From the NCBI RefSeq assembly GCF_022867885.1, contig NZ_JALIFP010000001.1:186001-250000 (forward strand): DNA of 64,000 nt, read 5' to 3'. Position 1 is the first letter of the stretch. Each line of letters opens with the position of its first letter. Below, piece after piece: positions 55,522-64,000 of this stretch. The notes under the pieces were generated by a model that was not told the origin of the DNA, did no database searches, and saw only the letters and a program-made list of their open reading frames with translations. Made by a program: the position numbers and the translations under genes. The DNA is from Lederbergia sp. NSJ-179. GTDB lineage: Bacteria > Bacillota > Bacilli > Bacillales > Bacillaceae_C.

Positions 55522-56298
55522 TTGAAGCGAAATAAAGTAGAAATATGCGGTGTGGATACTTCGAAGCTTCCTGTCCTAAAAAACGAAGAAATGCGGGAAC
55601 TTTTAAAGCAAATGCAGCAAGGTGATAGGTCAGCTCGAGAAAAATTAGTAAATGGTAATTTGCGGCTTGTATTAAGTGTCATTCAGCGTTTTAATAACAG
55701 AGGGGAATATGTAGATGATTTATTTCAAGTAGGTTGTATAGGACTAATGAAATCAATTGATAATTTTGATTTAAGCCAAAATGTACGATTCTCTACATAT
55801 GCAGTTCCCATGATTATCGGAGAAATACGGAGATATTTGCGGGATAATAACCCGATTCGAGTTTCCCGTTCTCTCCGGGATATTGCCTATAAGGCATTGC
55901 ATGTACGTGAAAAATTAATGGCAAAAACATCTCGAGAACCGACTGCTGCAGAAATTGCAAAAGAATTAGATATTCCACATGAAGAAGTTGTTTTTGCTAT
56001 GGATGCCATTCAAGATCCGGTTTCCTTATTTGAACCCATTTACAATGATGGGGGCGATCCAATTTTTGTAATGGATCAATTAAGTGATGAAAAGAATAAA
56101 GACAGTACATGGATTGAAGAAATTGCGCTTCATGACGGTTTACAAAGGTTAAACGAACGAGAAAAAATGATCATTCGCAAACGATTTTTTCAAGGAAAAA
56201 CGCAAATGGAGGTTGCAGAAGAGATTGGTATTTCTCAAGCACAAGTTTCAAGACTAGAGAAAGCCGCCATAAAACAAATGAATAAAAATATTCAGTGA
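55522..56298 (+). CDS. sigG: RNA polymerase sigma factor SigG (late forespore)
   Basis: 258-residue forespore sigma factor, very close to B. subtilis SigG (RNKVEICGVDTSKLPVL start; FSTYAVPMIIGEIRRYLRD; TQMEVAEEIGISQAQVSRLEKAA). No prosequence is present, as expected. TTG 55522 lies 7 bases after AAGGAGGG, which sits in a small hairpin. A family B repeat begins right after the stop codon. It controls late forespore genes, e.g. SASP and germination receptors. Confidence 0.97.
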   Translation: MKRNKVEICGVDTSKLPVLKNEEMRELLKQMQQGDRSAREKLVNGNLRLVLSVIQRFNNRGEYVDDLFQVGCIGLMKSIDNFDLSQNVRFSTYAVPMIIGEIRRYLRDNNPIRVSRSLRDIAYKALHVREKLMAKTSREPTAAEIAKELDIPHEEVVFAMDAIQDPVSLFEPIYNDGGDPIFVMDQLSDEKNKDSTWIEEIALHDGLQRLNEREKMIIRKRFFQGKTQMEVAEEIGISQAQVSRLEKAAIKQMNKNIQ

Positions 56299-56521
56299 AA
56301 AGAAAAGCGAAAGCGCCTGTTTAGCTGGATGAAAAAGGACGAACAGCTAAGTTCGCGCCGTCCTGGCGCAACGCTGTTCTGACCAACATCCTGTTGGCCT
56401 AAATTTAAAGACTTCTGACGAGATAAAGGAAACACGGTGAGGACGAAGGACGAACCGATGTTGACTTATCGTAGGAAGAAGACGTAAATTTGCTAGTCGC
56501 TAGGCGCTGCAGCTAGATCCA
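56299..56521 (-). repeat. Family B interspersed repeat with hairpin cassette
   Basis: Runs AAAAGCGAAAGCGCC ... GGCGCTGCAGCTAGATCC, inverted relative to the 18660 and 30139 copies. Compared with unit 2 at 30139-30477 it contains an extra segment of about 90 bases (56326-56415) between GTTTAGC and TGACGAGATAAAGG that holds the nested hairpins. It starts at the base after the sigG stop. Confidence 0.88.
56341..56395. other. Nested double-hairpin cassette in family B
   Basis: Outer stem GAACAGC (56341-56347) / GCTGTTC (56373-56379) encloses linker TAAGTTC and inner stem GCGCC / GGCGC with loop GTCCT (56360-56364), then AAC. A second hairpin CCAAC-ATCCT-GTTGG follows. Same loops, same 7-base TAA linker and same AAC joint as 48187-48244. 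Confidence 0.8.
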
Positions 56522-56522
56522 G

Positions 56523-56563
56523 AAAAAGAGCTCTGATCCTATATAAGGGATCAGACTCTTTTT
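56523..56563 (+). terminator. Intrinsic terminator after sigG and repeat
   Basis: AAAAAGAG ... CTCTTTTT outer stem with inner GATCC/GGATC pairing and T-rich tail. Confidence 0.85.
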
Positions 56564-56633
56564 CGTTACAATAAATATCCGAGCTCCGCATATATATAAA
56601 GAAATAAACTTTTTATTAAAGGCGGGGACCTCG

Positions 56634-56906
56634 ATGGTAAGAATTTCTGAATTTCAGGTGAAAGATGTGGTTAATATTGCAGATGGGCGTAGACTGGGCC
56701 ACGTAGGGGATATTGAAATTAATTTGGATACCGGGAAGATTGAAACGATTATTATTGGCCAACAAGGGAGATTATTGGGTTTTTTAGGAAGAGAAGAAGA
56801 GGTGATCATTCCCTGGAGCCAAATCGTGAAGATCGGAGAAGATGTGATTCTTGTAAGGCATAAGGGTCAACAATATGTCCAGCAACAATTAGATAAACCG
56901 AAATAA
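56634..56906 (+). CDS. ylmC: YlmC/YmxH-family PRC-barrel protein
   Basis: 90-residue PRC-barrel protein of the YlmC/YmxH sporulation family. Core strands are VVNIADGRRLGHVGDIEINLDTG and GREEEVIIPWSQIVKIGEDVILV. In B. subtilis ylmC follows sigG and ylmA and its expression is linked to sporulation; molecular role unknown. AAAGGCGGGG precedes ATG 56634. Here it is directly followed by ylmE, with no ylmD between. Confidence 0.9.
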   Translation: MVRISEFQVKDVVNIADGRRLGHVGDIEINLDTGKIETIIIGQQGRLLGFLGREEEVIIPWSQIVKIGEDVILVRHKGQQYVQQQLDKPK

Positions 56907-57000
56907 GGATATTTCTTATCTATGGGGAGGGAATTTATGGTACACTAGATAAAAATACGCTTAAAAGATTCATTCAAAAATGTAATAGGAGTTTTGGTTC

Positions 57001-57672
57001 GTGAAGGTAGAAAATAATTTCGCTATCATAAAAGAGAAAATAGCAGCTGCATGTTCAAAGGTCGGAAGAAATCCCAAAGATGTGAACGTCATTGCCGTTA
57101 CGAAGTATGTTTCGAATGAAAGGGCCCTAGAGGCGGTTGATGCTGGTATTCAGCATTTAGGAGAGAATCGGGATGATGGCCTGCTTTCCAAATGGGAAAT
57201 ATTAGGGAACAGGCCTGTATGGCATTTTATTGGAACCTTGCAAACACGAAAAGTAAAGAATATCTTAGACAAGGTCTCTTATATCCATTCTTTGGACAGG
57301 CACTCCTTAGCAAAAGAAATTGATAAACGAGCTACCTCTCCAATGAAATGTTTCGTTCAAGTGAATATGTCTGGAGAGGAATCGAAACATGGGGTCCAAC
57401 CAGAAGTAGCCATCGAATTTATAAAGGAATTAGAGCGATATTCTAATATTCAAATCGTTGGTTTAATGACAATGGCTCCTTTAACGCAGGACAAGCAAGT
57501 TATTCGTCATTGCTTTCGGAAACTTAAGGCGTTGCAAGATGAGATTCGCCGTTTACATCTTCCGCATGCACCCTGTACGGAGTTATCGATGGGAATGTCC
57601 AATGATTATCAAATCGCGGTTGAAGAAGGGGCTACCTATGTTAGGATTGGGACGGCCCTTGTTGGTGAATAA
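57001..57672 (+). CDS. ylmE: YggS-family pyridoxal phosphate homeostasis protein YlmE
   Basis: 223-residue TIM-barrel PLP-binding protein (PLPBP/YggS family) that buffers B6 and amino-acid metabolism without known catalysis. The PLP lysine is in AVTKYVSNE (residue ~36), with LGENRDD and the C-terminal [23 protein letters not shown] phosphate-binding signature. Start is GTG 57001 with AGGAG about 10 bases upstream. It heads the ylmE-sepF-ylmG-ylmH run. Confidence 0.93.
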   Translation: MKVENNFAIIKEKIAAACSKVGRNPKDVNVIAVTKYVSNERALEAVDAGIQHLGENRDDGLLSKWEILGNRPVWHFIGTLQTRKVKNILDKVSYIHSLDRHSLAKEIDKRATSPMKCFVQVNMSGEESKHGVQPEVAIEFIKELERYSNIQIVGLMTMAPLTQDKQVIRHCFRKLKALQDEIRRLHLPHAPCTELSMGMSNDYQIAVEEGATYVRIGTALVGE

Positions 57673-57689
57673 GGAGAGGGAGGTTACCG

Positions 57690-58130
57690 ATGGGACTAAA
57701 ATCTAAATTCAAAAATTTCTTTATGCTAGAAGATGAGTATGAATATGTGGAAGAGGAAAGCCCTAGAGACAATTCACCGGAAGAGGAGGATCAGGTGCCG
57801 GCAAATCGGAAACAGAATGTTGTGAGCTTGCAAAGTGCCAAAAAATCCTCAAAAGTTTTTTTGGTGGAGCCAAGGGTTTATGCAGAAGCGCAGGAAGTGG
57901 CCGACCATTTGGTTAATCGGCGAGCTGTGATCGTTAATTTACAACGAATTCATCACGATCAAGCGATACGGATTGTAGATTTTCTCAGTGGAGCTGTGTA
58001 TGCTTTAGGTGGTGATATTCAAAAGATTGGACGTGATATCTTTTTATGCACTCCAGACAATGTAGAAGTTTCAGGAAATATTTCAGAACTGATAAATGAA
58101 CATGATTTTGAAGATTCGAGGTGGACATAA
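57690..58130 (+). CDS. sepF: Cell division protein SepF
   Basis: 146-residue FtsZ-bundling protein and membrane anchor. The N-terminal amphipathic helix ([15 protein letters not shown]) targets membranes. An acidic linker follows, then the DUF552 ring-forming domain ([19 protein letters not shown] ... [21 protein letters not shown]). GGGAGGTTACC precedes ATG 57690. It acts with FtsZ and FtsA at 51-53.5 kb. Confidence 0.95.
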   Translation: MGLKSKFKNFFMLEDEYEYVEEESPRDNSPEEEDQVPANRKQNVVSLQSAKKSSKVFLVEPRVYAEAQEVADHLVNRRAVIVNLQRIHHDQAIRIVDFLSGAVYALGGDIQKIGRDIFLCTPDNVEVSGNISELINEHDFEDSRWT

Positions 58131-58133
58131 GGA

Positions 58134-58394
58134 ATGGATTTTGTTTTCGGTATTCTATCGCAAATTATTACGATTTATTCGTGGGCGCTTATTATTTATA
58201 TTTTAATGAGTTGGTTTCCGAACGCTCGTGAAACATCGATTGGACAATTTCTTGGCCGTATTTGTGAACCATATTTAGAACCGTTTCGCCGCTTCATTCC
58301 TCCCATTGGGATGATTGATATTTCACCACTCGCAGCCTTTTTTGTATTAAACCTTGCTGCAAGAGGGGTAGGGGCGTTGGCCTATTGGATTTAA
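58134..58394 (+). CDS. ylmG: YggT-family membrane protein YlmG
   Basis: 86-residue YggT protein with two membrane helices ([38 protein letters not shown]) separated by a conserved [27 protein letters not shown] loop in two parts. It follows the sepF stop by 3 bases and is linked to envelope or division functions in many bacteria; mechanism unknown. Confidence 0.93.
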   Translation: MDFVFGILSQIITIYSWALIIYILMSWFPNARETSIGQFLGRICEPYLEPFRRFIPPIGMIDISPLAAFFVLNLAARGVGALAYWI

Positions 58395-58411
58395 AGACGG
58401 AGTGAAAAGAA

Positions 58412-59083
58412 ATGTCTGAAGTCTATCAACATTTTCGCCCTGAAGAAAAAGAGTTTATTGATCAAGTCATCGCATGGCGGGAGTATGTTGAGGATCATTA
58501 TTCTCCAAAGCTAGCCGATTTTTTAGATCCCCGCCAGCAATATATTCTTCGCGCGATTATTGGAGAACAAAATGATGTACAATACCAATTTTTCGGTGGA
58601 ATGGACCAATGTGAAAGAAAAAGAGTTTTGCTTTTTCCTGACTATTATCAGCCGACATTGGAAGATTTTGAAATTGGATTATATGAAGTGGATTATCCGA
58701 AAAAATTTGTTCAGTTGGATCACCGGATGATTTTAGGCTCTATCCTGTCACTAGGGGTAAAACGTGAAAAATTTGGCGATATTATCATTCATGAAGATCG
58801 TATTCAATTCCTTATGGATGCTGCGATGGAAGATTATATTATTTTACAACTGAATCAAATTGGAAAAGCGAAGGTATCCACCAAGAAGCAAGATTTCGCT
58901 GCGATGTTATCTCCTAATGAGCAGTGGAAAGAAAAAGAAACGACGACGAGTTCACTTCGTCTAGATGCCCTGATTGCAGCCGCCTTTCAAATTTCTAGAA
59001 ACAAAGCTCAAATCCTTATCCAACAAGGCAGGACGAAGGTGAACTGGGGAATAATGGAACAACCTTCTTTTGAATGTGCCTAA
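58412..59083 (+). CDS. ylmH: YlmH RNA-binding protein, C-terminally truncated by an in-frame TAA
   Basis: 223 residues of an S4-domain protein normally about 257 long. The N-terminal YlmH domain is complete (RPEEKEFIDQV ... DPRQQYILRAIIGE). The S4 domain starts at about residue 178 (SLRLDALIAAAFQISRNKAQILIQQGRTKVNW) but stops at ECA-TAA (59081-59083). The same frame then continues GDVISVRGLGRCSLLEIFGK to 59188 without shift, exactly the expected S4 end. A single base change (GAA or similar to TAA) explains it. YlmH binds ribosomal RNA and is reported in ribosome quality control. Confidence 0.85.
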   Translation: MSEVYQHFRPEEKEFIDQVIAWREYVEDHYSPKLADFLDPRQQYILRAIIGEQNDVQYQFFGGMDQCERKRVLLFPDYYQPTLEDFEIGLYEVDYPKKFVQLDHRMILGSILSLGVKREKFGDIIIHEDRIQFLMDAAMEDYIILQLNQIGKAKVSTKKQDFAAMLSPNEQWKEKETTTSSLRLDALIAAAFQISRNKAQILIQQGRTKVNWGIMEQPSFECA

Positions 59084-59188
59084 GGAGATGTTATTTCCGT
59101 CAGAGGACTCGGGAGATGCTCCTTATTGGAGATTTTTGGAAAGACAAAAAAAGACAAACTACGAATCAAACTAGGCATATTAAATTAA
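59084..59188 (+). pseudogene. ylmH: Detached C-terminal tail of ylmH
   Basis: 34 codons in the same frame as ylmH directly after its premature TAA, ending at TAA 59186-59188. They read GDVISVRGLGR, then KTKKDKLRIKLG, matching the end of the S4 domain in other YlmH proteins. There is no start codon or ribosome site, so it would be made only by readthrough. Confidence 0.75.
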
Positions 59189-59278
59189 TGTTAAAAAATA
59201 AAAGGAATCTAGCTAATTTACGTCGAAGTTTGTATAATATAGTTATTCATGCAGGAGATTAGTGGAGGTGGCGTCACA

Positions 59279-59794
59279 ATGGCTTTAACGCCAGTGGATA
59301 TACATAATAAGGAATTCAGTAGAGGGTGGAAAGGATATAATGAGGATGAAGTCAATTCATTTCTCGACCAAGTGATCAAAGAATTTGAAATCATTTTACG
59401 TGAAAAAAAGGAATTAGAAGACAAATTAGCTGGTATGGATGAAAGGCTCGGTCATTTTAGTAGTATTGAGGATACCTTGCACAAATCAATTGTTGTTGCC
59501 CAAGAAGCTGCCGAGGAAGTAAAAGGAAATGCGCAAAAAGAGGCGAAGTTGATTATTCGAGAAGCAGAAAAAAATGCGGATCGAATTGTCAATGAATCTT
59601 TATCGAAAGCCCGAAAAATCGCTTTAGAGATTGAAGAATTAAAAAAGCAATCGAAAGTGTTTCGAAGAAGGTTTAAAATGTTGATTGAAGCCCAGCTTGA
59701 TCTAATTGATCATGATGATTGGGATAAATTGATGGAGTATGAAGTGGACACAACAGAATTAAGGGGTCTGGAAGAGGTAGAAAGTGAATATTGA
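59279..59794 (+). CDS. divIVA: Cell pole/septum protein DivIVA
   Basis: 171-residue coiled-coil protein that senses negative membrane curvature and recruits MinJ and sporulation factors to septa and poles. The N-terminal lipid-binding domain (LTPVDIHNKEFSRGWKGYNEDEVNSFL, in two short parts) is followed by two coiled coils (about 28-60 and 65-135). ATG 59279 has GGAGGTGG 7 bases upstream. A TATAAT at 59233-59238 suggests its own promoter. The stop codon overlaps the ileS promoter. Confidence 0.96.
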   Translation: MALTPVDIHNKEFSRGWKGYNEDEVNSFLDQVIKEFEIILREKKELEDKLAGMDERLGHFSSIEDTLHKSIVVAQEAAEEVKGNAQKEAKLIIREAEKNADRIVNESLSKARKIALEIEELKKQSKVFRRRFKMLIEAQLDLIDHDDWDKLMEYEVDTTELRGLEEVESEY

Positions 59795-59820
59795 CGGAGC
59801 GCTTACGTTTCCTTTATAAT
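59791..59820 (+). promoter_or_regulatory. SigA promoter of ileS, overlapping the divIVA stop
   Basis: TTGACG (59791-59796), 18-base spacer, TATAAT (59815-59820). The -35 includes the TGA stop of divIVA (59792-59794). Confidence 0.75.
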
Positions 59821-59827
59821 GATTATA

Positions 59828-60092
59828 ATTAAATGAATAAGTATATAGGATAAATGATGACAGGGACAGTACATTTCATAATTCGATTCAACCAGCGATT
59901 CAGGGATGGTGAAAGCCTGAACAAATAAGAAATGGAAGATCACCCTCGAGTTCTTACATTGAAATCTTTTAGTAGATGGAAGCGTCGTTCCACGATACGG
60001 AAAAGAGCGAGCAATTTTTAATTGCTAATTCGGGTGGTACCGCGGGAAATAGTCTTCTCGTCCCTAACAAGGGACGGAAAGGCTATTTTTTT
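59828..60092 (+). promoter_or_regulatory. T-box riboswitch leader (tRNA-Ile) of ileS
   Basis: The conserved T-box GGGTGGTACCGCGG is at 60032-60045. The Stem I specifier is AUC at 59939-59941, followed by the usual purine, decoding Ile. Stem III is AGCAAT/ATTGCT (60010-60026). The competing terminator CGTCCCT/AGGGACG plus AATAG/CTATT with a T run spans 60046-60092. Uncharged tRNA-Ile would stabilise the antiterminator and allow ileS transcription. Confidence 0.95.
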
Positions 60093-60120
60093 GATTTGAA
60101 GGAATAGGAGGATTTTATCA

Positions 60121-62883
60121 ATGGAGTATAAAGAAACATTGTTAATGCCAAAGACGGATTTCCCAATGAGAGGAAATCTGCCCAAAAAAGAACCTGATAT
60201 CCAAGCACGATGGCAAGAGATGGATATTTATAAAAAAGTGCAAGAAAGGACAAAAGATCGACCTCTGTATATTTTGCATGATGGCCCCCCCTATGCAAAC
60301 GGAAATCTTCATATGGGGCACGCTTTAAATAAAATTCTAAAGGATTTTGTTGTTCGGTATAAATCGATGAGTGGGTATTGCGCCCCTTATGTTCCTGGTT
60401 GGGATACCCATGGTTTGCCAATTGAGCAGGCCCTCACCAATAAAGGCGTAAAACGGAAAGAGATGTCGATCAAAGAATTTAGAGAGCTTTGTGCGAAATA
60501 TGCCTATGAGCAGATTGATAACCAAAGAACAGAGTTCAAACGTCTTGGGGTCCGTGGAGATTGGGAAAATCCGTATATTACGCTTAAACCAGAATACGAA
60601 GCACAGCAAATTTTAGTTTTCGGAGAAATGGCGAAGAAAGGCTATATTTATAAAGGCAAAAAGCCTGTCTATTGGTCTCCATCAAGTGAATCAGCTTTAG
60701 CAGAAGCGGAAATTGAGTATAAAGATAAACGTTCTCCTTCGATTTACGTGAGTTTTGAAGTAACCGATGGAAAGAATGTCATTGAAGCAGGAACCAAATT
60801 TATCATTTGGACGACAACCCCTTGGACGATTCCAGCCAATTTAGCGGTAGCGGTCCATCCGGATTTGGATTATGCGGTTGTCAAGGTAGCAGATCAGAAG
60901 TATGTCATTGCGGAAGCCCTGTTGGAATCTGTCCAAACGATTTTGGAGTGGGAACATGCTGAAGTCGTTCAGACATTGAAAGGTTCTCAACTCGAAAATA
61001 TTGTAACAACCCACCCTTTTTATGATCGTGAATCACCGATTATTTTAGGTGAACATGTCACGATTGAATCAGGAACAGGTTGTGTTCATACAGCGCCGGG
61101 TCATGGGGAAGATGACTTCTATATTGGGCAAAAATATGGTTTAGATGTGCTCTGTCCAGTGGATGATAAAGGCTGTATGACAGCAGAAGCCCCTGGATTC
61201 GAAGGTTTATTTTATGACAAAGCAAATAAAGTGATTACCGAGAAATTAAAAGAAGTAGGTGCTTTATTACATTTAAGTTTTATCACCCATTCTTACCCGC
61301 ATGATTGGCGGACGAAAAAACCGATTATTTTCCGTGCGACTTCCCAGTGGTTTGCTTCGATTAAGGATTTTAGAGAAGAATTATTGGAGGCTGTCAAGAG
61401 TGTGCAATGGATCCCGAATTGGGGTGAAACTCGTCTCTTCAACATGATTCGAGATCGTGGCGACTGGTGTATTTCCAGACAACGGGTATGGGGTGTACCG
61501 ATTCCCGTCTTTTATGCAGAAAATGGGGAACCGATCATTACAGATGAGACGATTGCTCATATTGCAAAGCTTTTCCGTGAACATGGCTCGAATATTTGGT
61601 TTGAAAAGGAAGCGGCTGAGCTTCTTCCAGAAGGATTTGAACATCCGGCTAGCCCGAATGGTCATTTTACAAAAGAAACGGATATTATGGATGTTTGGTT
61701 TGATTCCGGTTCGTCCCATCAAGGCGTGTTGGAGGAACGAAATGACCTACAACGTCCTGCTGATTTGTATTTAGAAGGTTCCGACCAATACCGCGGTTGG
61801 TTTAATTCTTCGTTAACGACGGCTGTTGCGGTCACCGGTCAAGCGCCTTATAAAGGAGTTCTCAGTCATGGATTTGTCAATGACGGGGAAGGGCGGAAAA
61901 TGAGTAAATCGATTGGCAATGTGATTGTTCCGTCGAAACTGATGAATCAATATGGAGCAGAAATTGTCCGCCTTTGGGTCGCTTCCGTTGATTATCAAGC
62001 GGATGTACGAATTTCTGATCCAATTGTCAAGCAAGTAAGTGAAGTTTATCGGAAAATCCGCAATACATTCCGCTTCCTACTTGGGAATTTGGCTGATTTT
62101 CATCCCGAAACAGATGCCGTGCCATATGAGAAATTAAGAGAAGTCGATCAATTTTTAGTCGTTCGCTTAAACAAGCTTATTAAAAAAGTTCGAGCTGCCT
62201 ATGAAGACTTTGAGTACATGACTATTTACCATGAAGTGAATAATTTCTGCACCCTTGATTTAAGTTCTTTTTATCTCGATTTTGCAAAAGATATTTTGTA
62301 TATCGAAGCAAAGAATCATTACGAACGTCGTGCAATGCAAACGGTGATGTATGAAAGTCTTGTTACATTGGTGAAACTTCTTTCTCCGATCTTGCCCCAT
62401 ACAGCAGATGAGGTTTGGTCATTTATTCCTGACGTTCAGGAAGAAAGTGTGCAGCTTACAGATATGCCTGAATACAAAGAGGTAGAAAACGCCGAGCAAA
62501 TCGAAGCAAGATGGAGTGAGTTTTTAAAATTGCGCGATGATGTATTAAAGGCTTTGGAAGAAGCGCGTAATCAAAAAGTGATCGGCAAATCATTGACAGC
62601 GAAGGTCACATTGTATGTCAATGATGAAACAAAAGCTTTATTGGAACGCTTGCATGGGAATATGAAGCAACTGTTTATTGTCTCTGATTTTGCGATCGGA
62701 GGAACGGTCGAAGAAGCACCGGAATCAGCTTTGAAAGTAGATCATGGTGCAATTGTTGTGGAAAAGGCGGAAGGGGAAACCTGCGAAAGATGTTGGGTCG
62801 TTACATCGGATGTTGGTCAAGATAAAGATCATCCTACCCTTTGTCAGCGTTGTGCAACGGTTGTAAAAGAGAATTACGTTTAA
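60121..62883 (+). CDS. ileS: Isoleucyl-tRNA synthetase
   Basis: 920-residue class I aminoacyl-tRNA synthetase. HIGH-type motif HMGH in [16 protein letters not shown] (residues ~56-71). The CP1 editing domain (about 190-400) is present, with the TTPWTIPAN segment. KMSKS is in [12 protein letters not shown] (near residue 593). The C-terminal zinc ribbon has CERCW and CQRCA. This is the bacterial (mupirocin-sensitive) form by its length and zinc site. AGGAGG precedes ATG 60121. Controlled by the upstream T-box. Confidence 0.98.
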   Translation: MEYKETLLMPKTDFPMRGNLPKKEPDIQARWQEMDIYKKVQERTKDRPLYILHDGPPYANGNLHMGHALNKILKDFVVRYKSMSGYCAPYVPGWDTHGLPIEQALTNKGVKRKEMSIKEFRELCAKYAYEQIDNQRTEFKRLGVRGDWENPYITLKPEYEAQQILVFGEMAKKGYIYKGKKPVYWSPSSESALAEAEIEYKDKRSPSIYVSFEVTDGKNVIEAGTKFIIWTTTPWTIPANLAVAVHPDLDYAVVKVADQKYVIAEALLESVQTILEWEHAEVVQTLKGSQLENIVTTHPFYDRESPIILGEHVTIESGTGCVHTAPGHGEDDFYIGQKYGLDVLCPVDDKGCMTAEAPGFEGLFYDKANKVITEKLKEVGALLHLSFITHSYPHDWRTKKPIIFRATSQWFASIKDFREELLEAVKSVQWIPNWGETRLFNMIRDRGDWCISRQRVWGVPIPVFYAENGEPIITDETIAHIAKLFREHGSNIWFEKEAAELLPEGFEHPASPNGHFTKETDIMDVWFDSGSSHQGVLEERNDLQRPADLYLEGSDQYRGWFNSSLTTAVAVTGQAPYKGVLSHGFVNDGEGRKMSKSIGNVIVPSKLMNQYGAEIVRLWVASVDYQADVRISDPIVKQVSEVYRKIRNTFRFLLGNLADFHPETDAVPYEKLREVDQFLVVRLNKLIKKVRAAYEDFEYMTIYHEVNNFCTLDLSSFYLDFAKDILYIEAKNHYERRAMQTVMYESLVTLVKLLSPILPHTADEVWSFIPDVQEESVQLTDMPEYKEVENAEQIEARWSEFLKLRDDVLKALEEARNQKVIGKSLTAKVTLYVNDETKALLERLHGNMKQLFIVSDFAIGGTVEEAPESALKVDHGAIVVEKAEGETCERCWVVTSDVGQDKDHPTLCQRCATVVKENYV

Positions 62884-62887
62884 ATGA

Positions 62888-62921
62888 TAATAGCTCTCCA
62901 CTTAAGAGGAGAGCTATTTTT
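62888..62921 (+). terminator. Intrinsic terminator of ileS
   Basis: ATAGCTCTCC/GGAGAGCTAT stem with TTTTT tail. Confidence 0.93.
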
Positions 62922-63000
62922 ACGATAATAGATTCGTTCTAAATGCGTATTTATGCTAAAATACAAGAAATAGAATTTATTTTGAGGTGGAGGTTAGCCA

Positions 63001-63477
63001 GTGCTCTTTTATCTACTTGCACTTTTTATAATTGCTCTTGATCAGTTTACCAAATGGCTGATTGTCAAAAATATGGAGCTTGGGGAAAGCATCCCCATTA
63101 TTCAAAATTTCTTTTACATAACCTCCCATCGAAACCGCGGAGCCGCATGGGGGATTTTAGAAAATCAAATGTGGTTATTTTATATCATCACGGTAGTCGT
63201 TGTTATTGCCATTATTTATTACATGCAAAAGCATGCAAAAGGGAAATATCTTTTCCAATTAAGTTTAAGTTTTATATTGGGAGGGGCCATTGGCAACTTT
63301 ATTGACCGTGTTTTCCGCCAAGAAGTCGTTGATTTTGTGGATACCTATATTTTCACTTATGATTTTCCGATCTTTAATATTGCGGATTCGGCCCTCACGA
63401 TAGGAGTCATTCTTATGTTTATCCAACTCATCAAGGAAGGTCGGGAAGAGAAGGAGAAAAAGAATGCACAACATTAA
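63001..63477 (+). CDS. lspA: Lipoprotein signal peptidase LspA
   Basis: 158-residue signal peptidase II with four membrane helices. It cleaves prolipoproteins after diacylglyceryl transfer; the lipoprotein at 21.9 kb would be a substrate. Conserved motifs are [17 protein letters not shown], the [10 protein letters not shown] box and the catalytic FNIADSAL region, with both Asp residues present. Start is GTG 63001 with GAGGTGGAGG upstream. An extended -10 (TGCTAAAAT, 62954-62962) suggests its own promoter. It overlaps rluD by 14 bases. Confidence 0.95.
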   Translation: MLFYLLALFIIALDQFTKWLIVKNMELGESIPIIQNFFYITSHRNRGAAWGILENQMWLFYIITVVVVIAIIYYMQKHAKGKYLFQLSLSFILGGAIGNFIDRVFRQEVVDFVDTYIFTYDFPIFNIADSALTIGVILMFIQLIKEGREEKEKKNAQH

Positions 63478-64000
63478 ACATTGTACGATCGATACGGATC
63501 ATGGTGAGCGTCTTGATAGAGTCGTTACAGCCTTAGAAAATGAATGGTCTCGTTCCCAAGTACAGCAATGGATTCGCGATGGACTTGTTCAAGTAAATGG
63601 AAAAAAGGAAAAAGCGAATTACAAATGTCATGCGGGGGACCAGATTGAAATTAACATACCAGAACCAGAGCCATTAGATGTACAACCTGAACAGATGGAG
63701 CTTGATATTTATTTTGAAGATGAAGATGTGATTGTTGTGAATAAACCAAAGGGAATGGTCGTTCATCCCGCTCCAGGACATTCCTCAGGAACACTTGTCA
63801 ATGGTCTTCTGGCACATTGTCAAGATTTATCAGGCATTAATGGGGTTTTACGTCCTGGTATCGTCCATCGGATTGATAAAGATACCTCCGGCTTATTAAT
63901 GGTGGCGAAAAATGATTATGCCCATGAACAATTAGTCAATCAATTAGTTGAAAAAACGGTGACCCGAAAGTATTTCGCGCTTGTTCATGGGCTAATTCCC
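63464..64000 (+). CDS. rluD: RluD-family pseudouridine synthase (3'-truncated by window edge)
   Basis: First 179 codons of a YlyB/RluD-type 23S rRNA pseudouridine synthase, running off the right edge. The N-terminal S4 domain (about residues 15-75: [24 protein letters not shown] in two parts) is followed by the synthase domain with [14 protein letters not shown] and the catalytic Asp in [14 protein letters not shown] 63464 has AAGGAGAAAA upstream and overlaps the lspA end, the usual lspA-rluD arrangement. Confidence 0.93.
   Translation, partial: MHNIKHCTIDTDHGERLDRVVTALENEWSRSQVQQWIRDGLVQVNGKKEKANYKCHAGDQIEINIPEPEPLDVQPEQMELDIYFEDEDVIVVNKPKGMVVHPAPGHSSGTLVNGLLAHCQDLSGINGVLRPGIVHRIDKDTSGLLMVAKNDYAHEQLVNQLVEKTVTRKYFALVHGLIP

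Noticed and set aside
59090-59262. Open frame after ylmH in another frame
   Set aside because: The sequence is explained by the tail of ylmH in its original frame; this frame has no homology or ribosome site.

Overview
The window is a chromosomal segment of a low-GC, endospore-forming Bacillaceae bacterium. Support comes from the near-complete Bacillus-type dcw (division and cell wall) cluster, the sporulation genes spoVD, spoVE, spoIIGA, sigE, sigG, ylbJ and ylbO, bacillithiol genes (bshC, brxA), meso-DAP-type MurE and strong AGGAGG-type ribosome sites. No rRNA, tRNA, CRISPR array, plasmid or intact prophage was seen.

Layout. (1) 1-9.2 kb: end of bpsA, then bpsB, the double dynamin dynA, a rhodanese-type sulfurtransferase, the 5'-3' exonuclease ypcP, two RNase H-fold genes, ypeQ and cspD. 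(2) 9.4-13.5 kb: mntR, an ABC-F translation factor (yfmR type), ypgR and brxA. (3) 13.6-18.8 kb: an accessory patch with a DUF3231 protein, an isolated Gfo/Idh/MocA - ThuA - Gfo/Idh/MocA operon, and a chimera of two dead transposases with an IS605-type right end. Compared from memory with B. subtilis, this patch joins two blocks that lie far apart there. (4) 18.8-33.6 kb: the ylb block (ylbA-ylbG, rsmD, coaD, ylbJ, ylbK, tmcAL, ylbN-rpmF, ylbO, ylbP, panE). (5) 33.6-53.5 kb: bshC, then mraZ-rsmH-ftsL-pbpB-spoVD-murE-mraY-murD-spoVE-murG-divIB-ylxW-ylxX-sbp-ftsA-ftsZ. (6) 53.6-64 kb: spoIIGA-sigE-sigG, ylmC-ylmE-sepF-ylmG-ylmH-divIVA, a T-box-controlled ileS, lspA and the start of rluD.

Together the genes cover peptidoglycan precursor synthesis (MurE, MraY, MurD, MurG), septal and cortex synthases (PBP2B; SpoVD with SpoVE), the divisome (FtsL, DivIB, FtsA, FtsZ, SepF, DivIVA), and the SpoIIGA/SigE/SigG cascade that links asymmetric division to spore development. 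Several expected regulatory sites can be read directly: MraZ-like boxes, a Spo0A-type promoter with a long spacer before spoIIGA, a SigF-type promoter plus an SD-masking hairpin before sigG, and an Ile T-box.

The most unusual signal is two families of intergenic repeats (A and B), often placed flush against stop codons. One copy of each family carries a portable cassette with the same nested-hairpin design: changed stems still pair, while the RTCCT loops and the joining bases stay fixed. I regard this as the best candidate for an undescribed structured element. Other oddities are a nonsense codon in ylmH, a repeat where murB normally sits, and a gene whose C-terminus is supplied by a repeat. 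Assignments rest on recognition of protein sequences; no database search was run.
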